16,715 nt of DNA from a bacterium. GTDB taxonomy: Bacteria > Babelota > Babeliae > Babelales > GCA-2401785. Both the position numbers and the translations under genes were made by a program. Under the pieces are notes generated by a model. That model ran no database searches. It was not told the origin of the DNA and worked only from the letters and a program-made list of their open reading frames with translations. Positions 1-6,427 of this stretch are shown here, in pieces. Each line of letters begins with the position of its first letter. Positions within the stretch are counted from its first letter, which is position 1. The stretch is taken from positions 1-16,715 of the forward strand of contig DAOVOC010000007.1 of NCBI GenBank assembly GCA_030629865.1, written 5' to 3'.

Positions 1-1
1 C

Positions 2-475
2 ACAATAGATTCATTAATATCAAAACATGAAGTGGAGCTTTACAAAGGCGCAAGCTACGGTGAAAAGTTATTCGCTCTATTCGAAAAATTAGTGGAAGCA
101 AAAATTGTACAGCCAACGTTTATTATAGGTTATCCAATAGAAGTTTCTCCACTCGCCAAACGAGATCCAAGCAATCCAAATATTGCTGCCCGATTTGAGC
201 TTTTTGCCGTAGGCATGGAACTTGCTAATGGTTTTACAGAACTCAATGATCCGTTTGATCAGGCAGAACGATTTAAAAAACAAGTTGAAGCTAGAGAAAA
301 AGGTGATACGGAAGCACACCATTTTGACACTGATTATATCAGAGCCCTTGAATATGGCCTCGCACCAGCTGTTGGTGTTGGAATAGGCATAGACAGGCTC
401 ACCATGCTTATAACAAACACAACGACAATTAAAGATGTTATTTTGTTCCCAACCATGAAGCCCAAGCAAGATTAA
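2..475 (+). CDS. lysS: Lysyl-tRNA synthetase, class II (C-terminal part)
   Basis: This is the C-terminal 157 codons of a class II lysyl-tRNA synthetase, which charges tRNA-Lys with lysine in the cytoplasm. The frame is open to the left window edge, so the start and the anticodon-binding domain lie outside. Visible signatures are the motif 2-proximal stretch P-T-F-I-I-G-Y-P with S-P-L-A-K, then R-F-E-L-F, then N-G-F-T-E-L-N-D-P, and near the end motif 3, G-V-G-I-G-I-D-R, the class II ATP-binding arginine motif. The ending F-P-T-M-K-P is typical of LysRS. The stop is followed 20 nt later by a HAM1-like gene on the same strand, so co-transcription is likely. Family assignment is firm; only the 5' part is missing. 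Confidence 0.95.
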   Translation, partial: TIDSLISKHEVELYKGASYGEKLFALFEKLVEAKIVQPTFIIGYPIEVSPLAKRDPSNPNIAARFELFAVGMELANGFTELNDPFDQAERFKKQVEAREKGDTEAHHFDTDYIRALEYGLAPAVGVGIGIDRLTMLITNTTTIKDVILFPTMKPKQD

Positions 476-495
476 ATGCAGTATAAGGATTCGTG

Positions 496-1083
496 ATGAG
501 AAACCCAATTCACTACATTACCAGCAACCCAATGAAGCGTAGAACTGTTGAACGTTTTATCAGACAACATGCACCAGATATAAAAATTGCAACGCGTGAA
601 GTTGCATTTTATGAACCTCAAACCCTCGACGAAAATAAAGTTATTAAGTATAAAGCTGGTGAAGCATGGCAAATGTTTCAAAGGCCTCTTATTGTCGACG
701 ATGCAGGATTTTATATCGACGAGTTTCCAACTTTTCCTGGCCCTCTTGCAAAACCAACCATTATGAGTCTTGGCTGGGATGGAATGTTACGTCTTGCTGC
801 ACCAAGCTATCGAGCAACAATTTACTGCAGACTGGGATACGTTGATGAAGATGGTATTTTGCATCACTTTCGTGGCAAAACATCTGGTGTTCTAGACATT
901 GAAGTTCCACCATCGCTAGTAGAGAGACGTGGCGTTTACGCACTTTTAAGGCCAGACGAAAGCACTCACACAATTGCAGAGATGGCTGGAAGCAGTGATG
1001 TCGATTATTTTTCACCACGAGCTCGTGCATTAAAAGCCTTTATCGATTATATGACAAACAATGTTGAAGAAAATAAAAAATAA
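496..1083 (+). CDS. HAM1/ITPase-fold nucleotide pyrophosphatase paralogue 1
   Basis: A 195-residue protein of the HAM1/RdgB/ITPA fold. The family hydrolyses non-canonical purine NTPs such as ITP, XTP and dITP to the monophosphate. Seen here: T-S-N at 9-11 with K14 (the family T-G-N-x-x-K), E-P-Q-T-L at 40-44, D-D-A-G at 68-71 (usually D/E-D-S/T-G), F-P-G-P-L-A-K at 80-86, F-R-G-K-T-S-G at 125-131, and S-P-R at 173-175 (usually S-H-R). The base-recognition motif G-Y/W-D-P is absent: the aligned stretch 146-153 reads G-V-Y-A-L-L-R-P. Substrate may therefore differ from the family norm. ATG 496 is chosen because AGGA at 486-489 lies 6 nt upstream; GTG 493 would be only 3 nt away. The 3' end overlaps recJ by 23 nt. 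Confidence 0.85.
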   Translation: MRNPIHYITSNPMKRRTVERFIRQHAPDIKIATREVAFYEPQTLDENKVIKYKAGEAWQMFQRPLIVDDAGFYIDEFPTFPGPLAKPTIMSLGWDGMLRLAAPSYRATIYCRLGYVDEDGILHHFRGKTSGVLDIEVPPSLVERRGVYALLRPDESTHTIAEMAGSSDVDYFSPRARALKAFIDYMTNNVEENKK

Positions 1084-2830
1084 CACTCCTGTGTCTGCAA
1101 AAGAAATTCAAGGAACACGCTTTACGTGGCAACTTGCATTGTCAAACAGGGTTATAGCACTCAAAATTGCATCTGACTGCAATCTTACATATCCGGTTGC
1201 CGCAGCACTAAATTCGCGAGGCTTTGAATTTGCACACAAGGTGTCTTCATTTTTGTTCAGCTCCTTTGAACGAGATGTAGCTCACGCTTCTGAGCTCAAA
1301 GATATTAACACTGCAGTTGAACGCATAGAAAAAGCTTTGCTCGCAAAGGAAAAGATACTCATTTTTGGTGATTACGATGTAGATGGAGCTACTGCTACAT
1401 CAATTGTTTTGCTCGCCCTTATGCCACTTGGTGCTAACATAAACTATTTTTTGCCAAACAGAAGTCGCGATGGTTATGGAATTTCTTCCAAAATAGTTCA
1501 CCGAGCCGCAGATGCCGGCTTTTCACTTATCATAACCGTCGATAACGGCATTTGTGCTCACGAAGCAGCCAAAACTGCACAAGAACGCAGCATAGACATG
1601 ATTATCACCGACCACCACCAACCAGCAGAAACGCTTCCTGCAGTATGCGCAATTGTTAACCCACATCAAAAAGAATGTAAGTTTCCAAACAAAGAACTCT
1701 GCGGTGCTGGCGTCGCATTCAAACTCGTATCACTTCTGTATGAAAAACAAAAATTAGCATTACCAGAAAAAATTTATGAACTGATTACCCTTGGTACCAT
1801 TGCTGATGTTGTTCCACTTGTTAATGAAAATCGTTACTGGGTAAGACAAGGCCTTGCACGCCTTAACGCAAACATGAGCCCGCACATTGCAGCCCTACTT
1901 GCAAACAATAACTCGAGCAAATCACAAATTGGTTCGCAAGATATTGCATTTGGAATAGCACCACAAATTAATGCTTTGGGTCGCATGGACGACCCTCGTG
2001 ATGCCGTTAGGTTTTTAATCAGCACAGATGAAGCACAAATAAAAACAATAGCTGTAAAGCTCGGCAGTCTTAACGAAAAACGCAAAGAAGCTGAAACTGT
2101 TGTTTTGCAAGATGTTGAAAATGAGATCCAAAACAAAAAGATCGATATTAATTCTGAACATATCATTTTTTCTGCACATGAAAACTGGCCAACCGGCCTT
2201 ATTGGCCTTGTGGCAGGCCGCCTCACTAACCGCTACGGCAGGCCGGTCTTTCTGTTCCACCTAACAAAAGATGGACTTGCAAAAGGATCTTGTAGATCGA
2301 TAGACGAATTTAATGTTTACGAAGCACTTTGCCAAAATAAAGATATTTTAAAATCGTTTGGAGGCCACCGCTGTGCAGCAGGCCTTTCTTTGCCGCAAGA
2401 AAACCTTGAAAAACTCAAAGAAGCTTTAGAAACTACAGTAGCTAAGCAATTTACAATCGATCAATTACGACCAAAACTACAACTAGACGCTTCGCTAGAA
2501 CTACGCGATACAAACAAAAAGCTGACTCAAGACTTAGAAAAACTTGAACCATTTGGAAACCAAAATCCAGTACCTACTTTTTTAGTAAATGATCTTTCGT
2601 TGGTGCGCCCACCACAACTACTCAAAAAAAAGCATGTTAAGTGTATGTTTTTTTCAAACGGAATCGTAAAGCCTGCGATTTTCTTCAATCGACCAGACCT
2701 ATTCGACTTCTTTTTGTCACATGAAGAAAAAACTTTTACAATCGCAGCACATGTTTTAAAAAATGAATGGAATGGACAGACAACTGTAGAACTACAAGGA
2801 CTTGATGCAGCATTGGGTAACAATGAATAA
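1061..2830 (+). CDS. recJ: Single-stranded-DNA-specific exonuclease RecJ
   Basis: RecJ is a DHH-superfamily 5'-3' single-strand exonuclease acting in recombinational and mismatch repair. The 589-residue length is normal. Visible motifs: G-D-Y-D-V-D-G at 103-109 (motif I, metal binding), D-N-G at 161-163, T-D-H-H at 183-186 (the DHH motif), C-G-A-G-V-A-F-K at 214-221, L-G-T-I-A-D-V-V at 244-251, the DHHA1 signature G-G-H at 434-436, and a C-terminal OB-like region with E-P-F-G-N-Q-N-P from 496. All expected catalytic residues appear present. The start overlaps the preceding HAM1 gene by 23 nt with no clear Shine-Dalgarno, so translational coupling or a slightly later start (GTG 1091) is possible. 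A second HAM1 paralogue overlaps its 3' end. Confidence 0.95.
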   Translation: MLKKIKNNTPVSAKEIQGTRFTWQLALSNRVIALKIASDCNLTYPVAAALNSRGFEFAHKVSSFLFSSFERDVAHASELKDINTAVERIEKALLAKEKILIFGDYDVDGATATSIVLLALMPLGANINYFLPNRSRDGYGISSKIVHRAADAGFSLIITVDNGICAHEAAKTAQERSIDMIITDHHQPAETLPAVCAIVNPHQKECKFPNKELCGAGVAFKLVSLLYEKQKLALPEKIYELITLGTIADVVPLVNENRYWVRQGLARLNANMSPHIAALLANNNSSKSQIGSQDIAFGIAPQINALGRMDDPRDAVRFLISTDEAQIKTIAVKLGSLNEKRKEAETVVLQDVENEIQNKKIDINSEHIIFSAHENWPTGLIGLVAGRLTNRYGRPVFLFHLTKDGLAKGSCRSIDEFNVYEALCQNKDILKSFGGHRCAAGLSLPQENLEKLKEALETTVAKQFTIDQLRPKLQLDASLELRDTNKKLTQDLEKLEPFGNQNPVPTFLVNDLSLVRPPQLLKKKHVKCMFFSNGIVKPAIFFNRPDLFDFFLSHEEKTFTIAAHVLKNEWNGQTTVELQGLDAALGNNE

Positions 2831-3401
2831 GATTTTTTACGTCACAAGCAACTCGCTAAAGATTAAGCTCGTTCAAGAGTTTTTTGAACAAAACAAACCG
2901 AATTTTGAAATTGAATTCAAAAACATAGAACTAATGGAGCCACAAACACTTTGTGAACAAAAAGTTATAAAATACAAAGCCAAGCAAGCATTCGAGCACC
3001 TCAAAGCACCACTAATTGTAGATGACGAAGGATTTTATATAAAAAAATATCCCTGTTTTCCGGGAACACTTTCAAAACACACGGTCAAAGGACTTGGCGT
3101 CAAAGACTTTTTTACACTCGCAGATGATGGTGATGAAATCGAATATTACTGCAACATCGCATTTGTAGACAAAGATGGAGCTGTAACAGTTTTTAGAGGC
3201 TCTATTCTAGGAACATGCCGAAAACCAGAAGATCTGGAAAAACCATATAAAAACTGTCTTCTCACCCATGCATTTATTCCAACTGGATACACCAAAGTGC
3301 TAGAAAACTTACGAAGTCATAATGCAACCAACACTCTATTCCCGCGCAACCAAGCACTAAAAAATTTTTTAAATAGGTATATAATAAACTTGAAAAATTA
3401 A
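2823..3401 (+). CDS. HAM1/ITPase-fold protein paralogue 2
   Basis: A 192-residue paralogue of the HAM1-fold gene upstream of recJ. The two share the T-S-N-x-x-K start, the run E-P-Q-T-L-x-E-x-K-V-I-K-Y-K-A, P-L-I-V-D-D-x-G-F-Y-I and F-P-G-x-L-x-K. It is further from the canonical enzymes: D-D-E-G at 67-70, the G-Y-D-P base motif replaced (region 147-152 reads L-T-H-A-F-I), and S-H-R replaced by F-P-R at 173-175. Activity on the usual ITP/XTP substrates is doubtful. The start at ATG 2823 aligns best with the paralogue and overlaps the recJ stop by 8 nt. An in-frame ATG at 2805, with AAGGA at 2796-2800, would add six residues and cannot be excluded. It is the last gene of the lysS-HAM1-recJ-HAM1 run. 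Confidence 0.8.
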   Translation: MNKIFYVTSNSLKIKLVQEFFEQNKPNFEIEFKNIELMEPQTLCEQKVIKYKAKQAFEHLKAPLIVDDEGFYIKKYPCFPGTLSKHTVKGLGVKDFFTLADDGDEIEYYCNIAFVDKDGAVTVFRGSILGTCRKPEDLEKPYKNCLLTHAFIPTGYTKVLENLRSHNATNTLFPRNQALKNFLNRYIINLKN

Positions 3402-3508
3402 AAAGTGACTTTTACGATCTCTTACAGTATTTTTTCATAATGGGTTGGATTGCTGTAAAATTTAATCTGCAATTTCACTCTAAATGAAACTAATTTTGGG
3501 AAAATATC

Positions 3509-4198
3509 ATGATCTTTAAAACAACTTCAATTATCGTTCTGATATTTTCGATATCGTTTTCTGGTAATGCAATGAGCAATGAAATATTCAATTTAAATAA
3601 AATCGAAGAATCAAAAACCCAACAAGCTAAAATTTTTGCATCAGAGATATTAACACATTCGAAAGAAAAAGTTGCTAATCAAATTAAAGTTTTGAAAGCT
3701 AGATATTTTGAAATCTATACAGACCTATGTGAAGATGAAAAATTAAGCCCTAATTATGTTTTATTTTTTATATCTAAAAATATGTTTAAGCCAGAAGATC
3801 TTACAACGGACCTAAATAAGACAATATGGGAATACATAGAGTTTAGTATCAAATTTATTAAGGAATGTGGAATAGAAGAAACAATACCGTTTTTATGTAA
3901 AGAAAAACTCCACCACAATTTTTTAGATAATAATAAAAACAATCAACATACTTGCTATGAATTTAAAAACGAAGAATATTGCTGGCAAAAAATAATAAAA
4001 CCAAAGTTATATTTTCATAAGAACGCTGCATACCTTATGGCTGCAATTGGATGGACAATAAAATTACTTTCTAAAATTAATGACAAGCGTATTTTGCTTA
4101 TTAAAAATATGAACAAATCCAAACACCGCAGGTGTAGTTCATTCCCAGAAACTAACCCTTTCAGACAACATCTCAGTCAACCTCGAAGCCCATATTGA
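3509..4198 (+). CDS. Small secreted protein of unknown function
   Basis: A 229-residue protein I do not recognise. Residues 1-21 form a clear Sec signal peptide (Lys4, hydrophobic core I-I-V-L-I-F-S-I-S-F, ending G-N-A before M-S-N). The mature part is largely helical-looking and charged, with six Cys at about 74, 120, 130, 149, 158 and 209 that could form disulfides outside the cytoplasm. Aromatic residues and Asn are frequent. The gene looks more AT-rich than its neighbours, a weak hint of separate origin or relaxed selection. GGG at 3498-3500 lies 8 nt before ATG 3509 as a weak ribosome site. It converges on the minus-strand rhodanese gene and overlaps its 3' end by 26 nt. A strong terminator hairpin follows about 40 nt after its stop. 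Confidence 0.75.
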   Translation: MIFKTTSIIVLIFSISFSGNAMSNEIFNLNKIEESKTQQAKIFASEILTHSKEKVANQIKVLKARYFEIYTDLCEDEKLSPNYVLFFISKNMFKPEDLTTDLNKTIWEYIEFSIKFIKECGIEETIPFLCKEKLHHNFLDNNKNNQHTCYEFKNEEYCWQKIIKPKLYFHKNAAYLMAAIGWTIKLLSKINDKRILLIKNMNKSKHRRCSSFPETNPFRQHLSQPRSPY

Positions 4199-4673
4199 AC
4201 CACTCACTCATGCCACCACTATAAACAAAAACTTTTTTAAAGCCGTACGATGCAAGACGTTGTGCGGCTTTTTTAGCCAACAAGCACTTGTTATCATTTG
4301 AGTACACAATAAGTTTTCTCGCCAATTCCCACCGACTCGCTTCATGCTTTAAATCTTTTAATTCTACATTAACAGCGCCACGAATCCGCTGTTGCACGTA
4401 CAAATCATATCCGCGCACATCGATAACCGCAAACTCTTCCAGGTCTTTAAAATCGCGAATTTTGGTTTCTTCCCATGCTGTACGAATAATTTCTCGAAGA
4501 CTTTGAGCATCAAGTTCAAAAATATTTTGATTAACTAAAGCAATATCAGTTTCTAGTGATAAGTCACTAGGATAATAAACAACCTCATCCCCACTTCTTT
4601 GACAACTTTCAAAACAACCAGGAAGGGCAAGAAGCAACAGGCTGCATACAAACAAAGTTTTTTTTAAATGCAT
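4173..4673 (-). CDS. Rhodanese-like domain lipoprotein, catalytic Cys missing
   Basis: A 166-residue exported lipoprotein. The N-terminus has Lys4-5, a hydrophobic stretch, and the lipobox L-A-L-P-G-C with Cys20 as the likely acylation site. Residues about 55-166 form a rhodanese-like domain: A-V-I-D-V-R at 82-87, I-R-G-A-V-N-V at 97-103, a strand L-I-V-Y-S at 121-125, and the ending Y-S-G-G-M-S-E-W at 151-158. Active rhodaneses carry Cys at the end of the central strand (V-Y-C). Here that position is Ser125, and the only Cys nearby is Cys130. Sulfur transfer is thus unlikely unless Cys130 substitutes; a binding or scaffold role is possible. GAGGGG at 4683-4688 gives a good ribosome site 9 nt before the start. 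It lies 23 nt after phoH on the same strand, probably one operon. Confidence 0.8.
   Translation of the reverse strand: MHLKKTLFVCSLLLLALPGCFESCQRSGDEVVYYPSDLSLETDIALVNQNIFELDAQSLREIIRTAWEETKIRDFKDLEEFAVIDVRGYDLYVQQRIRGAVNVELKDLKHEASRWELARKLIVYSNDNKCLLAKKAAQRLASYGFKKVFVYSGGMSEWFNMGFEVD
4239..4274 (+). terminator. Rho-independent terminator for the plus-strand secreted-protein gene
   Basis: The 10-bp stem AAAGCCGTAC (4239-4248) and GTGCGGCTTT (4262-4271), with one G-U pair and a 13-nt loop, runs into a T-tract covering 4269-4274. The orientation fits transcripts of the gene ending at 4198. It lies inside the coding region of the convergent rhodanese gene. On the minus strand the stem is followed by A residues rather than T, so that mRNA should not terminate here. 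Confidence 0.75.
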
Positions 4674-4696
4674 TTTTTCTCACCCCTCATTAAAAT

Positions 4697-6268
4697 TTAT
4701 AGTTTTTCGACAGCCAATTTTGCGAGCGAGCTACGCTCACTTCTTTCTAAGAAAACTGAACCCGCTAAATTTTCATTTTTAAGTTTTTCTGAAGTTATTG
4801 TTAAACCATTACTCGAAAAATCGAGATATGGTGAATCAATTTGATACGGATCGCCACCCAAAATTACTTTTGTACCATCCCCAGCCCGACTCACAATAGT
4901 TTTTACTTCATGAGGCGTTAAGTTTTGCACTTCGTCAATAAACATAAACTGATTCGGTATTGATCGCCCTCGCATGTATGTAATCGCTTCAAGAGCTAAT
5001 AATCCTTCTGTTTGCAGTTTTAAAACACCACCGTGAACACGCGCTCCGTAACTATGACTGCCCTCTTCTTCTCGTTTTTTATATCCACTGCTCTGTTTTT
5101 TGTGTTTACCACTTTTACCACAACGTTCTTTTTCATATTTACGTTCTTGTTTATTCTTTAAAATGTTTGGAACTTCGCCACGAATATACATCTCATTAAA
5201 AATGTATTCGAGATTGTCGTACACCGGGTGCATCCATTCATAAAGTTTTTCTTGAACATCACCTGGTAAAAATCCAATATCAGCACCCAAAGAAACAATG
5301 GGACGAGCAACTAATAGCTTGCGATACTGATGCTGCTGCAAAACTTTGTCAAGACCTGCAAGTAGGGCTAAAAACGTTTTTCCAGTTCCAGCAGGTCCCA
5401 GCAATGAAACAATTTGAACTGTATCATCAAGCAACAAATCAAGCGCCATCAACTGCTGAACATTTTTATCTCGAAATGACCACAACCCCTGCGACCGCCT
5501 TACTTCAAACAACTCGCCTTTAGTTTTATTTCTAAAAAGACGATAGGAATCACTGCCATGTTCATCAGTAAAAAGAACAAATTGATTTGGATTAACCGTT
5601 GCTATATCAAGCATTTTTGACATGTTATCTTTGTTGATTTTTTTCAAATCTGCTCTATCAACAATAACTTCGTGCCATCCTTTGTAATATTCATCAGTCT
5701 GAATTATTCCTTTTCGATAGTCTTCGACCTCAACACCAAGAGCATCCGATTTTAACCGAACATTAATATCCTTAGATACAAGCGTTACGTGATTGCCCTG
5801 ATCAGCAAGAGATTTGGCTAAGAAAATAATCCTATGATCAAGTAAATCGAGTGGAAGATCAAAACTTTCACGCTCCATTTCAACTAAAATAGGCATAACT
5901 TTAACTAAAATACTTTCTTTGCCACGCTTAATTAAAACACCGTCTGCAAGAGAACCTTGCTGACGCATTTCGTCAAGATTTCGACTTATCTGGCGAGCAT
6001 TGCGCCCAAGCTCGGTTTTTTCAGACTTAAATTGATCAAGCTCTTCTAGCACCGCAAGAGGAATAACAACAACAGAACCTAAAAACGAATAGATAGAATT
6101 ACTATCATGAAGCAAAACATTAGTATCTAATACAAAGATCCTTTTTTTATTTATCGAACCTGAAGATGTTTTTGAAGCACTGGTTGACTTCTTTTCGACT
6201 GTCTTAGAAGCTGTCTTTATTTTTTTTTCTGTTATTTTTTTTGCCACACTCGTACGTTTTTCGGCCAT
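4697..6268 (-). CDS. PIN domain-PhoH ATPase fusion (PhoH2/YlaK type)
   Basis: A 523-residue protein combining an N-terminal PIN ribonuclease-like domain with a PhoH-family P-loop ATPase, an arrangement linked in other bacteria to RNA unwinding and cleavage. Residues 1-42 are a basic Lys/Ser/Thr-rich tail. The PIN domain starts at F-V-L-D-T-N at 45-50 and carries further acidic residues (E75-E76, D144, D167). The PhoH part shows Walker A G-P-A-G-T-G-K-T at 291-298, R-G-R-S-I-P-N-Q at 433-440, Walker B F-M-F-I-D-E-V-Q-N at 441-449, and G-G-D-P-Y-Q-I-D at 471-478. Between them, residues about 373-412 form a Lys/Arg/Glu/Gly-rich stretch that looks like an insertion. AGGGAG at 6275-6280 is 6 nt upstream of the start. 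The rhodanese-like lipoprotein gene follows closely. Confidence 0.92.
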   Translation of the reverse strand: MAEKRTSVAKKITEKKIKTASKTVEKKSTSASKTSSGSINKKRIFVLDTNVLLHDSNSIYSFLGSVVVIPLAVLEELDQFKSEKTELGRNARQISRNLDEMRQQGSLADGVLIKRGKESILVKVMPILVEMERESFDLPLDLLDHRIIFLAKSLADQGNHVTLVSKDINVRLKSDALGVEVEDYRKGIIQTDEYYKGWHEVIVDRADLKKINKDNMSKMLDIATVNPNQFVLFTDEHGSDSYRLFRNKTKGELFEVRRSQGLWSFRDKNVQQLMALDLLLDDTVQIVSLLGPAGTGKTFLALLAGLDKVLQQHQYRKLLVARPIVSLGADIGFLPGDVQEKLYEWMHPVYDNLEYIFNEMYIRGEVPNILKNKQERKYEKERCGKSGKHKKQSSGYKKREEEGSHSYGARVHGGVLKLQTEGLLALEAITYMRGRSIPNQFMFIDEVQNLTPHEVKTIVSRAGDGTKVILGGDPYQIDSPYLDFSSNGLTITSEKLKNENLAGSVFLERSERSSLAKLAVEKL

Positions 6269-6358
6269 CGTTCTCTCCCTGTGCTGGCATAAAGCCTGAT
6301 GAGAAACCGCACCAGTGTAGCGAGGTTGACGACATTACTAAAAGCCTCGGCAGCCTTT

Positions 6359-6387
6359 TTAACTTGTACACACCATAGTTGTATGAT
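6359..6387 (+). promoter_or_regulatory. Candidate sigma-70 promoter for thrS
   Basis: The -35-like TTAACT (6359-6364) and the -10 TATGAT (6382-6387) are separated by 17 nt in the gap between the divergent phoH and thrS genes. The predicted transcript would start near 6394, leaving a leader of about 34 nt with AAGGGGG at 6416-6422. That leader is too short for a T-box or another long leader element. Confidence 0.5.
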
Positions 6388-6410
6388 ACCGTTTTAGGCA
6401 TTACAGTCAG
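6383..6410 (-). promoter_or_regulatory. Candidate divergent promoter for phoH
   Basis: Read on the minus strand, CTGACT (6410-6405) and TATCAT (6388-6383) are spaced by 16 nt. The -10 hexamer shares its bases with the opposing thrS -10, so the two promoters would use the same melted region. The phoH leader would then be roughly 105 nt. Matches are partial (4 of 6 and 5 of 6), so this remains a candidate. Confidence 0.35.
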
Positions 6411-6427
6411 CATTCAAGGGGGTTGTC

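Noticed and set aside
3422..3458. Inverted repeat TTACAG/CTGTAA in front of the 3509 gene
   Set aside because: The 6-bp arms with a 25-nt spacer in AT-rich DNA are likely by chance. A TAAAAT -10-like sequence nearby lacks a convincing -35.
4120..4172. Short hairpin (ACACC/GGTGT on the minus strand) as terminator of the rhodanese gene
   Set aside because: The stem is only 5 bp with a 3-nt loop and no clear T-tract, too weak to call.
6388..6427. T-box or other long leader riboswitch in front of thrS
   Set aside because: The leader after the candidate promoter is only about 34 nt and shows no specifier or antiterminator structure.
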